A DNA stretch of 64,000 nucleotides from Endomychus coccineus (GCA_958510875.1 OY294067.1:29314912-29378911); one strand, 5' to 3'; shown: positions 42,700-55,639, counted from the stretch's first letter. The notes: generated by a model from the letters alone, not told the origin. A program made the numbers and translations.

Positions 42700-43200
42700 T
42701 GAAAAAAATCTTGGCTTCCGGATGGATTCCGCGTCACAATAGCTCGACTTGATGGCAACGTTTCGCCAACCATTACAGGTGACATCTTCAGGATAAGCTT
42801 AAGGCTTGAACTGAATCTACTGGTTTCTGTAGCCGTATTTATTGTAGCAAAAAATCGTTCACGCTACACAGTTCACTGCCTTTATTCCGGTGGTCAACTC
42901 CATTCTAGCACCTGACCCTGCCGTTGTGTGATCATGTGCGAAGTGGAATTTTCGAGGATGGGTTTCCAAATGTTTGGAAGGAAATATCCCGAACCACTGA
43001 GATTATTTGGATGTGTTAGGATTTCTATAGCTTCAAAGGATTTTTCGATGATAGAAGTTTGGGTCTCGGACAAAGATTTTAGTATTTTTGAAAAGGATTC
43101 TATGATTAGTGTCAAACTTGTGTTCCGCGAGTGCAGAACTACTGGTGTCACAAGCCTTGTACAGCGTTCATGTTCTTATATCAATATGATAAATTATCAG
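42700..43200 (-). mobile_element. Penelope-like element, C-terminal tail and 3' end
   Basis: The reverse-strand frame 42894-43151 contains TSIIEKSFEAIEILTHPNNL then FLPNIWKPILENS. This corresponds to the post-GIY-YIG tail of Penelope proteins (pattern RxxREAxEIxxxxNNxNRExGxxLxxxWxPxL). Downstream (42760-42800, reverse) is CTGAAGATGTCACCTGTAAT followed by GGTTGGCGAAACG, a 3'-end layout common in these elements. The upstream endonuclease and RT are not recognisable. Sequence differs from the 28970 element, so this is a separate family. Confidence 0.6.
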
Positions 43201-43399
43201 AAAGTAACGGCTTCCGCCATAAATTGTTTACGGACTATAGTTTTGTGGCGTGGTAGTACTTCATCTTCAATTTACGGAACTATATTATTTTATTGAACCA
43301 TAATGACAACAGTGTCTTTCTGTTGTCCCTGATGTTCCTAATAGAAACTGCACAGAATACGTGATCCTCACATCTTTACGTATGGAGCAAAATTAACTA

Positions 43400-43620
43400 A
43401 ATATGTTAATTAACATGGCTTTTTGAAGCTTAATAGCCAAGTTAATTCGCTGAAATCCACTGTGGAAATAGAAACAGATAATCAGCTTCATTTCCTTGAT
43501 ATTAACATTATAAAAGATGGTACTCACTTGGATTTTGACACATACAGAAAATCCACTGAAAGAAATACTCCGACGGATTCAGCTACACCATTTAGGCAAC
43601 AGCATAGATGAAGTTTTCAA
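43400..43620 (+). pseudogene. Penelope-like reverse transcriptase C-terminal segment
   Basis: The frame reads VNSLKSTVEIETDNQLHFLD then INIIKDGTHLDFDTYRKST and a TPTDSATPF stretch. It matches the Penelope RT motif INxxHxxIxFTxExExxxxLPFLDxxIxxxxxxLxFxxYRKPTxTD, with the RKPTxTD box altered to RKSTER-T. The frame closes at 43609-43611. Nothing upstream was recognised as the RT palm. Confidence 0.75.
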
Positions 43621-43879
43621 ACAAATCCGGGTTTTACAAAATTGATTGTTAGTCGTATTCAAAATGCAATGTGGATCAAACTAAAAGGAACATTTTGCCC
43701 ATGTAAAGAAAATAAAGGTGAAAAATCAATGTTAGCCACCACTTCTCAAGAAAGTTTATAACTGTTAAAATAGAGTACGGAAAAATATCTAGATAATTTA
43801 GAAGGAATGGAAATGTATAAATGAAAAAACAATTTATCAAATTCCGACTTATCTCTTGCTGGGGAAACCCCTTGTTTCC

Positions 43880-44015
43880 ATTATTATTATTTAAACAGGC
43901 ACAATTTGATTTATAATTTAGTTTACTCTGATGATGGCTCCTTGATAGCCGAAAAGTCCTCAGTACTTCTAGAGTATTTTTAGTGGATAAAGGTGATTAT
44001 TTCTTATTTATAGTG
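43880..44015 (+). mobile_element. Penelope-type 3'-end repeat of the second family
   Basis: Contains GTTTACTCTGATGATGGC, GCCGAAAAGTCCTCAGTACT and TTTAGTGGATAAAGGTGATT, matching the reverse-strand block at 9388-9482. It lies 260 bp downstream of the RT remnant in the same orientation, which supports the Penelope assignment. Confidence 0.5.
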
Positions 44016-45225
44016 TTTCCCTGGTTATAAATATATAAGAAAATCATTATACTTCACCTGCTGTAGTGTCCTAAATTCTCATTTTAAGATATGAAGGGAC
44101 GATATGAAAACACTGTTAATACTGTTTACTCTGTGTAAAATTTTGATAGTTCAAGTGAAAGCAGATATCTGTATAATATCTGTGTGCGAATAATTTTGAA
44201 AGTCAACCTTACAGCAAGCGTCAGTCTAAAACATAGAGTTGCAAAATACATTCTGTAGACCATTTGAATAAAATTCCAATGAAACTAACGTTTTCCATTA
44301 GCAGTTTCCAAATCATTTCCAATATTCTTTCTGTTACTACAATAACACATCTAACACGCGGAAGTATCAAAAAGCGGAAAGTTATGCTAAGAAAATTGAG
44401 GGAAGTCAGTGATCAATTGATCAAACCTTTTATGAAATCTCGAGTATGTTTTTTGGGCATAGAAATATTTGGTTTTATGTTTTTGTTTTAGTAAGTCTCC
44501 GTAACCTATCGAGTTGCCTGCTATTTCGAAAAAATTCATCCAAATCATAACCGAAAATGTTTCAAAATAATGAATACAGGTGTTACGCTGTTATAGTTGT
44601 GAATAGGACGATCCCATATTCTTCTGACTCTTTCGATGACTGGTATAGGTGTTTTGAATGTGCATGAAGTGTAAATTTTTATTTTCCGATGATAGCGCAC
44701 ATTCGTTTTATCTCCAGCTTCCGCAAATGTAACAACCATCTGCCTCTGCCGTGGTATTACTTCCGATTCATTAATTTCCACAGTTCCTCTGTTCAAGTAG
44801 AAATTAGCAGCTTCCCGGTTGTAGCAGCGTTTTATACATTGCCATATATTAAATTTTATGCTTACTGCATTCAGGTCTTCGACTGCAAAATTTGAGAGTG
44901 AAATAAGACACTTTGATAACTCCAGAAGTTAGCTATGGCGTATATTGGCAATAATTAAATTTGAACAACACTTAAGCCCCTTTCGCAGTAATCCAAAAGA
45001 AGTGCTGTAAACTATGTGAGACAATCATAAGCGTTCTTTGTGTAAAGATTAGCACGAAGTGAAATTGTTTACAAATACATCAATCAAATAATTGGTGTTC
45101 GATTTAAAATATGAGATACATACATCTTTATCAAATGAAATTAAACATTCAGATATGTTTGATTCAAATTGACAAATTGATGATCACCCACCTATATACT
45201 CTGCTTTGTATCTAACTCATTTTTT
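44016..45225. other. Unannotated stretch before the large satellite
   Basis: Short frames at 44264-44491 (+), 44545-44796 (-) and 44689-44895 (+) have no recognisable domain. Confidence 0.3.
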
Positions 45226-48200
45226 AGGTAGCTTTTATAGTAATGTAATTATTCAAACATGAATTGAATTTGCGAGATATTGAACAAACCGGACGTAAGG
45301 ACATTCAGACATGGTTCATTCAATTCAACATATCATCACATATGGATAAAAACATATCATAAATCCCAACTCAATGTCTCAAGGAGTCCTAGCAGATATG
45401 TTATCACTCAAACCTGAAATGAATCGGTAAGATCAAACCCGACAGAAAAACGTCGGGCCATAATTAATTCGAATTGACGGAGCATCACATAAAGATAAAC
45501 TTCCCATTATCTCTAGCTCAATTTTTCAGAGAGTCCTAGCAAATATGATGTAATCACTCAAACTTGATTCGGATTAGTAAGATATCGAACAAATCGGACA
45601 TAAAGACATTCAGATATAGTTGATTGAATTCAACAGATCATCATATACATCCCATAAGCCTTAGCTCAATTTTTCAAGAAGTCCTAGCAAATATGTGATT
45701 GCTCAAACCTGAAATGAATCGGTAGGATATTGAACAAACCTGAAAGAAGTACGTCGGGCCACGATTAATTCAAATCGACAGAGCATCATATAAAGATAAG
45801 CCTCCCATTATCTCTAGCTCAATTTTTCTGGGGGTCCTAACAAATATTATGCATCACTCAAACCTGAATTGGATTTGTAAGATATTGAACAAACCGGGCA
45901 CAAAGACATTTAGATATGGTTGATTCAATTCGACAGATAATCACATACATCCCATTACGGTCAATTTTTCAAGGAGTCCTAACAGGTATGTTATCACTCA
46001 AACCTGGAATAAATTAGTGAGATATTGAACAAACCTGACAGAAGGACGTCGAGCTATTGTTGATTCAAATTTACATAGCATCTTATAAAGATAAGCCTCC
46101 CATTATCTCTAGCTCAATTTTTCATGGAGTTCAAAGAAATATGATTTAATCATTCAAACCTGAATTGAATTTTTCAAATATTGAATGAACCGGACATAAG
46201 GGCATTCAGATATGGTTTAATCAATTCGACAGATCATCAGATCGATTTTATAAGCTCCAGCTCAATTTTTCAAGGAGTCCTAACAGATATTTTATCACTG
46301 AAACCTGAAATAAATTGGTGAGATATTGAACAAACCTGACAGAAGGACATTGATTCAAATCTACATAGCATCATATAAAGATAAACTTCCCAATATCTCT
46401 AGCTCAATTTTTCATGGAGTCCTAAGAAAAATAATGTAATCTTTCAAACCAGAATTGGATTTTTCAGATATTGAATAAACAATATTACATTTAGACATTC
46501 AGATATGGTTGATTATATTCGACAGATCATCACATACATCCCATAAACCACAGCTCATTTTTCTCGAGGAGTCCTAAGAGAAATGTTATCACTCAAACTT
46601 GAAATGAATTGGGCAGGTATTTAACAAATCTGACAGAAGGACGTCGGTCCAAGAATTCAAATCGACAGAACATCACGATTGATTCAAATTGACAGAGCAT
46701 GAAATAAGGATAAACCTCCTACTATCTCTAGCTCAATTTTTCAAGGAGTCCTAACAAACATGATGTAATCACTCAAACCTGAATTAGATTTGTAAGATAT
46801 TGAACAACCCGGACACAAAAACATTCAGATATGGTTGATTGAATTCAATAGATCATTACATATATCCCATAAACCTTAGCTCAATTTTTCAAAGAGTCCT
46901 AATATATATGTTATCACTCAAACCGGAAATGAATTAGTAAGTTATTGAACAAACCTGACAGAAGGACGTCGGACCACGATTGATTCAAATTGGCAGAGCA
47001 TCGTATGAAGATAAACCTCCTACTATCTCTAGCTCAATTTTTCAAGGAGTCCTAACAAACATGATGTAATCACTCAAACCTGAATTGGATTTGTAAGATA
47101 TTGAACACACCGGACACAAAAACATTCAGATTTGGTTGATTGAATTCAATAGATCATCACATATATCCCATAAACCTTAGCTCAATTTTCAAAGAGTCCT
47201 AACACATATGTTATCACTCAAACCGGAAATGAATTGGTAAGTTATTGAACAAAGCTGACAGAAGGACGTCGGGCAACGATTGATTCAGACAGAGTATCAT
47301 ATAAAGATAATATCTCTAGCTCAATTGTTCAGGGAGTCCTAACAAATTGATGTGATCAATCAAACCTGTATTGGATTTGTAAGATATTGAACAACCCGGA
47401 CACAAAAACATTCAGATATGGTTGATTGAATTCAATAGATCATTACATATATCCCATAAACCTTAGCTCAATTTTTCAAAGAGTCCTAATATATATGTTA
47501 TCACTCAAACCGGAAATGAATTAGTAAGTTATTGAACAAACCTGACAGAAGGACGTCGGACCACGATTGATTCAAATTGACAGAGCATCGTATGAAGATA
47601 AACCTTCTACTATCTCTAGCTCAACTTTTCAAGGAGTCCTAACAAACATGATGTAATCACTCAAACCTGAATTGGATTTGTAAGATATTGAACACACCGG
47701 ACACAAAAACGTTCAGATATGGTTGATTGAATTCAATAGATCATCACATATATCCCATAAACCTTAGCTCAATTTTCAAAGAGTCCTAACACATATGTTA
47801 TCACTCAAACCGGAAATGAATTGGTAAGTTATTGAACAAACCTGACAGAAGGACGTCGGGCAACGATTGATTCAGACAGAGTATCATATAAAGATAATAT
47901 CTCTAGCTCAATTGTTCAGGGAGTCCTAACAAATTGATGTGATCAATCAAACCTGTATTGGATTTGTAAGATATTGAACAACCCGGACACAAAAACATTC
48001 AGATATGGTTGATTGAATTCAATAGATCATTACATATATCCCATAAACCTTAGCTCAATTTTTCAAAGAGTCCTAATATATATGTTATCACTCAAACCGG
48101 AAATGAATTAGTAAGTTATTGAACAAACCTGACAGAAGGACGTCGGACCACGATTGATTCAAATTGACAGAGCATCGTATGAAGATAAACCTCCTACTAT

Positions 48201-49200
48201 CTCTAGCTCAACTTTTCAAGGAGTCCTAACAAACATGATGTAATCACTCAAACCTGAATTGGATTTGTAAGATATTGAACACACCGGACACAAAAACATT
48301 CAGATTTGGTTGATTGAATTCAATAGATCATCACATATATCCCATAAACCTTAGCTCAATTTTCAAAGAGTCCTAACACATATGTTATCACTCAAACCGG
48401 AAATGAATTGGTAAGTTATTGAACAAACCTGACAGAAGGACGTCGGGCAACGATTGATTCAGACAGAGTATCATATAAAGATAAACCTCCTAATATCTCT
48501 AACTCAATTGTTCAGGGTGTCCTAAAAAATTGATGTGATCAATCAAACCTGTATTGGATTTGTAAGATATTGAACAAACCGGGCATAAGGACGTTCAGAT
48601 AAGGCTGCTTGAATTCTATAGATCATCACATACATCTCACAAATCTCAGCTCAATTTTTCAAGGAGTACTAACAGATATATTATCACTCAAACTTCAAAT
48701 GAACTAGGCAGATATTGAATAAACCTTACAGAAGGTCTTCCGGCTATGAATTCAAATCGACAGAGCATCATATAAAGAAAAACCTCCCATTTGTAGCTCA
48801 ATTTTTAAGGGAGTCCTAACAAATATGATGTAATCATTCAAACCAGAATTGGATTTTTCAAATATTGAATAAACCCGACTTTAGGACACTAAAGTCAATT
48901 CAACAGATCATCACATACATCCCATAAACACTAAATCATTCAAATATGAGTTGAATTTTTAAGGTATTGAACAAACTAGACAGAAGAAGTCCAGACATGA
49001 TGGTTGGTCTGAATCAATAGATCATCCTATAAGGAAAAACCTCCCTCTATCTGCAGCTCAATTTTTCAGGAACTGATTATCTAATCACTCAAACTTGAAT
49101 TAAATTTGTGAGATGTTGAAGAAACCGGGATATCCAGACATGTATTCACTCAAATCTAAATCGAATTGGTGAGATATTTTGAACGATATATTTGTTGATT
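45226..49200. repeat. Satellite array, about 150-bp monomers in dimers, 587-bp higher-order repeat
   Basis: Each monomer carries GCTCAATTTTTCAAGGAGTC, ATCACTCAAACCTGAA, ATATTGAACAAACC and a GAATTCA or GATTCAAAT stretch. Two monomer types alternate: type A ends in CATCCCATAAACCTTA-like sequence, type B in ATAAACCTCCTACTATCTCT. The dimer is therefore about 300 bp. In the centre, equivalent positions recur at 47043, 47630 and 48217, exactly 587 bp apart, with near-identical sequence across four monomers; the half-steps are 287 and 300. Monomers at 45226-46680 and after 48540 are more diverged. The total is about 26-27 monomers. Confidence 0.95.
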
Positions 49201-50149
49201 TTGATTGACAGTCTGGTAAGGTCACATCAGCAGTAGGTATATACTATTTAATTAAAAAACTTTTAAACGAGAACTCTTGGCGTGAGTAAATGAACAGCAG
49301 ACTTTTCGCAACATAAAAACGCTTTATATTTGTATGAAAGTATATTTTTCATATTGCTCACTGCATTGACACGCCTGTTCGTAGCACTTTTATTGAAAGG
49401 GGAAAATCGCCAGGGACAATTTTGATGCGATGCAGCGGGGTTTGTGTTACGGGAAATATTGAAACGATATAAAACTTTCCCAATAAGCTGGAACGTGTTC
49501 CTTCTTCCACAGCTGCAATACTTATATACTAACAGTGTTTCTTCATTTGTCTCGTATGAGAATTTACGCAATGCATGAAACGTATGACACCAAATTATTA
49601 TCATTAATTTGAGCGATCCATGAATGTCAGAAGTCACCGTACTAAATAAATAATTGTAATTGAATGAAAATAGAGTGAAAATGAAATAGGTTGCAATTGT
49701 TCTGTGACGTTGCCCCGCAATTTAATCCCATTAAAATTCAATTCGAGTAGGTATTGCGTTATTATAGGCAAGTATATGTGAATGTTCAAATATTACCTAA
49801 AACGTGAGTTGAATTGTTGATAAATAGTTTTAAATATGCGATGATGTGTCTATAATGAACAAAAATAATTCGGAACAATGGAAAATTGCCATTGAGTTTA
49901 TGCGCATATGTTAGAGTCGTTAAGTATTCTTGTATTTAAATCGAATTCAAATTGTCTATACCGACGAAGTTGTGGAAATACACATACGTGGGGTATACAT
50001 TCATAATTTCCTTTCAAGACAAAATACAAAGAAGATGCTAAACAGGATGACAATAAGGCATTTAAGACTTTCAGATCGGCAATCAAAACCGATATTGCCT
50101 GTTCATTTAGGCTCTATATATGAAAAATAGAAAATAACATAAAATGTAA
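49201..50149. other. Unannotated stretch
   Basis: The longest frame (49263-49637, -) has no recognisable domain and is probably chance. Confidence 0.3.
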
Positions 50150-51330
50150 TTCCAAATCTTTCTGGTCATTTTTTTATACCAAAAATAAAAGCAGTTCTAT
50201 TCCTGAACATGTTCAATTTGATAATCTTAGCTACTCTAGAACTCATGATATTGTTAATGTCTTTGCAAAGTACTTCCAAAGTGTCTATATTAACTCTAAT
50301 TCATCAACTAATAATAAACCTTCGGATAACTTTAATAACTTCAATAATAATATTCTATCTCTTTCAATTGTTAGTCCCTCTGAAGTGTTTCAAGTTACTA
50401 AAAGACTTAAAGCAAGTCACACGAAGGGTCCAGATCAAATTCCTGCTTTTTTTGTGAAAGATTGCACCAATATATTCGCAGCTCCACTGGCATTTATATA
50501 TTCATTAGCCTTAAAATCGGATATTTTTCTGGATATGTGGAAAGTTTCAAAATTAGTACCGGTTTTTAAAAAAGGTAATCGGTATGAGGTTACTAATTAT
50601 CGCCCAATTGTCATCATCAATAACTTCTGCAAAATATTTGAATATATCTTATATGATGCTACTTTCAATCATGTAAAACTGCAGATATCCCCTGAGCAGC
50701 ATGTGTTCATGCCTGGCAGATCAACTGTTACTAACTTAGGTTGCTACAGTCAATACTTGGCCGATGTTATTGATGAGGGTGGCCAGGTTGATTGTATCTA
50801 CCTCGATTTTGCTAAGGCATTTTATAAAATGGATCACAGTATTTTATTAAATAAAATGTCTAGCTTTGGATTTACAAATCATTTGATTGAATTTTAGAAT
50901 TCTTACCTAAGTGATAGATATCAATATGTAGAGTATAGAGGTTTTAAATCATATTCATTTCATGCCACCTCAGGTGTATCTCAAGGGTCAGTACTTGGAC
51001 CATTCCTATTCAAGTTGTTTATCAATGACATCTCTTTTTTATTTGTCTGTTATTTTCTTCTTTACGCAGTAGTAAAGCATTCTTTATGTTGTATCTCACT
51101 GCAGCATGACTAGGATTCACTCAGTACTTGGTGTGTAATAAATAATCTGGAGCTTAGTATTAGTACGTGCACTGTAATGACTTTTAACAAGAAAATTACG
51201 CCTATTATTTACAATTACAAACTTGTTGACACAGCCCTTGTTTCTTCCTTTCAGAGACTTGGGAGTTTTGTTTGACGTGAAATTGTCATTTGCGTCTCAC
51301 ATTTCCAACATTTAATTTAACTGTGTATGA
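50150..51330 (+). pseudogene. Jockey-type LINE reverse transcriptase, inactivated
   Basis: Starts in the endonuclease-RT linker (FWSFFYTKNKSSSIPEHVQF then HDIVNVFAKYFQSVY) and runs into RT. Motifs: KGPDQIPAFFVKDC, KVSKLVPVFKKGN and TNYRPIVIINNFCKIFE, then MPGRSTVTNL, DCIYLDFAKAFYKMDH and GVSQGSVLGPFLF. A TAG at 50895-50897 breaks the frame. The catalytic box reads LLYAVVKHS at about 51060, where YADD is expected. After it come WCVINNLELSISTC and RLGSFV-type thumb motifs with frameshifts. Conserved LxxDLDxLxxWCxxNNLxLN order supports the Jockey clade. Confidence 0.88.
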
Positions 51331-51929
51331 TTTGTTATTTTTTCTTAATTTTGCAATTATGAAGTTAACGTTTGGTTGTTACTTGTTCTAACGTTTAAAT
51401 AAATTTTGTTTAATTAGCAAAAAAGAGGAGTAGAAGTTGGGGAGAAAAACACCCACTACCCCTTCAAAATCTTCACCAATTACGACTTGAAAAAAAAAAT
51501 TCTCTCACAAAACATAGCTTATTATGAGTGAAAACTGCTTACAAAAGCTGTTCTCTGTACAATAAACGGTTCCGGAGATATTCTCAAAGAACGAAATTTT
51601 TTTCCTATTTCAACACCCTCCCTGTATCTCGAAAATTGTGCACTTTAGAGGGTAAGTTAATAGAAACTTTTTTCAAAGTTTTGGACGAGCTATCACATCT
51701 TGAAGTCCTGCGCATATATTATGAAACATCCTGCACAACATAAAAATCGTTGCAATCAGACTAACAAACTGATTTCATAAAAAGTACTCAAGTTAAATAT
51801 CAAATCATCAATGGTTGCATTGCTCTTTCTTCTAATGCAAGTTGCAAGTTCTGATATTGTCGAACTTCTGGGTGATTTACTCATTCTCCCATGGTTATTC
51901 CAATTACATACAGATAATGCTGCGATAGA
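51331..51929. other. Unannotated spacer
   Basis: No recognised element; possibly LINE 3' flank. Confidence 0.3.
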
Positions 51930-52505
51930 TGAAGTTTTGGTTCTTCAGGTAGAACAGTGACAACACTATTAGCCACATGTCAATTGGTCCCAGACAGCTG
52001 TATTGCTATTCTCATGACCTCGTTAGAAGAACCAGACAGACGTGAAGTCACTGATCAATCTTCGAAAGTGATATAGTTACCACCTTCTCAGATATCTGGT
52101 GAACCTGGATGTTCCAACACCATCTGCCGGAATACAGATGTCCCACTGAGAATGCAATTCACAATGCCGCGCATTGATAATACAGTTCTCGCCAATAGTA
52201 TTTCCAACTGTTTCCCCGTCGATTGTTTGAATCGCGAGAACTGTATTACCAATGCATAATATTTTGAATTGTATTGTGAGTGAGACATCTGCTTTTCGAT
52301 AGATGGTATTGGAACATGTAGATTTGCCAAACAATCTCGAAGGTGTTAGTTATATCACTGCCGGAGATGGTTGATCAGTGACTTCACGTCTGCCTCGTTC
52401 CACTTATGAGCTCATGAAAAGAGATAAAGCTATCTGAGACTAACAAACGTGTTGTCATTGTTCAATCTGGAGAACCAAAACTTTTTTTATTGCGTTTGTA
52501 ATTCA
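51930..52505. mobile_element. Fold-back MITE-like hairpin (LIR-4)
   Basis: The two halves are imperfect inverted repeats around a centre near 52210. Paired phrases include AAGTTTTGGTTCTTCAGG with GGAGAACCAAAACTT, AGACGTGAAGTCACTGATCA with TGATCAGTGACTTCACGTCT, and AATACAGTTCTCGC with GCGAGAACTGTATT. No target duplication was found at the outer edge. Overlapping reverse frames at 52077-52334 are by-products. Confidence 0.85.
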
Positions 52506-53555
52506 CTATGCAATACTGCAATAACTAGACTGAACACTCAAATAAACACACATACAAAGTACACAATATAACCTGAATAACTAACTAGTACCAACCGTCC
52601 AAGTTGGCCACTTATAAATGTAGAATAGAATCATGTAAAAGTGCCTAATTCGACTTGGTCAAGTTGTTTGTTGTCTATTAGCAGAGATAATATCTGCTAT
52701 TAGTTTGCTATCTCTCAAGAAAAAGTGATTATGTCGACATAGTCATCCCTTGCTGTACAGTTAGAATAAATGATGACTTGTACAAAATAATGATAGCTTG
52801 TTTACAGTACGTACCACTAGATACTGACTTAGACATTTTTTTGCTGACGTCGTCCTCACAACTGTCATGTAGTTGGTCAATTAAATTAACTTTCCCCACA
52901 TTTTACTTGTTCACTTTTAGCTGAAGCCCCACGATATATATATATTAGATTATCTAATTTATGAAGATTTATTTAACATAGGATTATTAAGATGAACAAA
53001 CGTAAAAAAATAATCTTAGGTAGGATTCGATCTTTCATCCCTGGCTGGAAGTTCAGTCCTGTATGTAGATGTAGACCAATCACACTACTTTGGTCACGTC
53101 ATATTCTTATATTTTTATGTATAGAAACCTCTGAAAGAATAGTAGATCATTGATAAACATATACGATTCTGTACCTGTCCATAGATTAATTGTTCACGTA
53201 CATTCATCTTTCATCTAAAATTCAATTTTCCAGAATGAGGAGTGTAGGTATGAGTATTACTAAATTTAGATTTACAGCGGGAGTTGTTTATTATCTTTTA
53301 TAAAACGCGAAGTATAGCTACATTACAGATTTACGAATCATGTTGTATTGCATACAAAATCTATCAGAAGTATCAGATGAATGAACTAAAGAAATTTCGT
53401 TGGAGTCTGTTATATATCTTGGTGATTACGCAAAGTGAAGCTTTGATAATGTAATTGCTGACGATATGTCTGGCTTTCAATCAAAGAGTGTATGATCAAA
53501 TGAAATATATAAAACTGTTCGTATTTGCATTTAATCACTGTATAAACATTTCCTT
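52506..53555. other. Unannotated stretch
   Basis: AT-rich, no recognised domain or repeat. Confidence 0.3.
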
Positions 53556-53755
53556 GTTCTTACATCTAGTCCAGGCAAAATAGGAGTTTTGAATCGAACT
53601 CTTATTTCTGCAAACAAACTATACCAAAGTGTAGGTTTTGGTATCCAAAAAGATATGTCACCAGTTCGGAAGTCATCTATCTGGTGGTGGGAAAATTGTT
53701 ATACATTATTAAGAAACCTCTTTTGATTTATTTTGCCCCACGTTGTGGTGACAAT
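53556..53755 (-). pseudogene. Gypsy-type gag start and primer-binding-site remnant
   Basis: On the reverse strand a TGTCACC-ACAACGTGGGGC sequence (53735-53753) lies two bases after the LTR end. It resembles the degenerate TGGCGCC-AACGTGGG primer-binding site of many gypsy elements. Beyond it the peptide DDFRTGDISFWIPKPTLWYS then LFAEIRVRFK resembles the FWxxxPxLWFxQxExxF start of gypsy gag proteins. The remainder of the element is missing. Confidence 0.6.
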
Positions 53756-55159
53756 TGTTAAGAAAAGGACTTTTTAGCTTATTATTTATTATGAATTATT
53801 TGATTAATTTGATTCTTTCAATGTTTTGAATTCTACCGGCTAGCTTTCTTATTGTATTTTATTTATTTTGAATCTTATGTTTGTTTTGAATTGAATAATG
53901 AACTTTTACCTTTTTATTTTTATATTGAATTATATATGGAATTAAACACAATGTTCTCTGAATGTTAAAACTTTTGATATTTAAATTTCTATGACTCTAA
54001 TTTATCCCGGGTATCAATTTTTACAATGTTATGTTCAAATAGATCTATAATCTAACCTCAAAATTATTTACTATTTATCTTTGTTTACAAAGTTATAATC
54101 TAATCTTTCTTTCAGATTTACAGACAGATAATAATACAATGGAGAAATAATAAATAAACTTTTAGTTTATATCCAAGAATATGTTTTAAAATGTAGGCAA
54201 TGTTCACTTGGCTTGATCTTCTTATTAATTTGATAATTCACTTTAACCGTAGGTACACAGTTTCTCTGCTATTCACAATAAACACAGGTAAACTATGGGT
54301 ACTTCTTTTGAAATCAGGAACTGTTGAAAATTGTTAACTTAGTTGTATTCTTTTTATTAAAGATACAAAACTCTTTAATGATGTTTGGAACTTTATCGAA
54401 GGCTAGCTATCGTTCGATATTACTTATGAATTGTAGGTTATTGTAACCTTTAAACTTTGTTCGGGGACTTGGAACACTACTTGACTTGTAGAAATTATTT
54501 ATTTGCTTCGGTTACTTTCAACCTTACGAAGCTACTGGAACACTTGGGTTCACCGATGTTTATCCAATAAACTAAGGTTATGGAAACTTTATGAGTTGCT
54601 TGAGTACCTTGACTCTTCAGATGTTGATGGCTAACTGACTTGGCTTGTCTTCAGATGCCTTTTATAGGCCTTCAAAACCGATGCTACTTGATGTCATATT
54701 CAACCTATGAGGTGCTTTCTTTACCTATCAAGAATGCTTTGATGATTGTTGCAAAACTGACAGTTTACATTGTTATCAGTCTGACGTTTATAATCCGTCT
54801 CGACCAATCAGAATTTAGTATTCTGTAAATTTTGAATTATTGGAGATTTTCAACTTATTTTAAATGATGATGATTCCTTCTTTTTAAATTAATATTGCCT
54901 ACATTTTTCCACACACTTTGGTATAAGATAACCTATGATTAGGTTATTATTAATATGATTATTCCAATAATTATTAGAAATTTGACAGTTTTCATTCTTA
55001 AAAACGAATACATAATATAATATATCAATAACATTTCTTTAACATTATATAACTCAAATTTACTAATCCTTACTTATATCTACAACATTTTTCAATAGTT
55101 TGTGCTATCTCATGATAGTTTTTGTAATCATTTTAATTATGATTTCTGCCTTCGTAACA
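53756..55159 (-). repeat. Putative LTR of a gypsy-type retrotransposon
   Basis: The boundaries are TGTTAAGAAAAGG at the low end and CTTCGTAACA at the high end, so on the reverse strand it starts TGTTACGAAGG and ends CCTTTTCTTAACA, a TG...CA element of about 1.4 kb. The low boundary is supported by the adjoining primer-binding-site and gag-like sequence; the high boundary is a guess based on the terminal match. No second LTR is present in the window. Confidence 0.5.
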
Positions 55160-55639
55160 CTGTACGTTTATTCACTTTCACTGTTCTTGTTTCACACTTC
55201 TTTCTAATTACATTGTTGTTTATTATGTTTTACATTGTTTATTATATTATACTAACTATTATTTAACTTTTAATATTGTTTTTTAATTCCATATAATATC
55301 TTTTTATTAATCTTTTCTGATTTTCAATGTTCGGTAAGTTCTAATTTTTATCATTTTTATTGTTTAGGAAATGAAATCATAACAATATATATGAATTTTC
55401 CGGCTTAACGAAAAATTCAGTCTCGCTCCGAAACGTTACACATTTTCCATAAAATGATCATATTAGAGTTTCCAATTTTCTACAGATTTTCCACGTAGAA
55501 AGGCAAAACCATATTATACCTTGTAAAAAATCAAAAAGGAATTGAAAATTTCACCTTTTTGATAAAAATATTAGTTCGAGATCAATAATTATCAAGGAAA
55601 AAAATTAATATTAAGCAATATAATACAAGCTGCAAATAT
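55160..55639. other. Unannotated spacer
   Basis: AT-rich; nothing assignable. Confidence 0.3.

Noticed and set aside
45226..49200. Regular repeats as a possible CRISPR array
   Set aside because: Monomers are about 150 bp, contiguous without unique spacers and in a eukaryotic context; this is satellite DNA.
49263..49637. 124-residue reverse frame as a host gene
   Set aside because: No motif, no splice or conservation evidence; consistent with chance in AT-rich DNA.
52077..52334. Two overlapping reverse frames of about 80 residues
   Set aside because: Lie entirely inside the palindromic LIR-4 hairpin.
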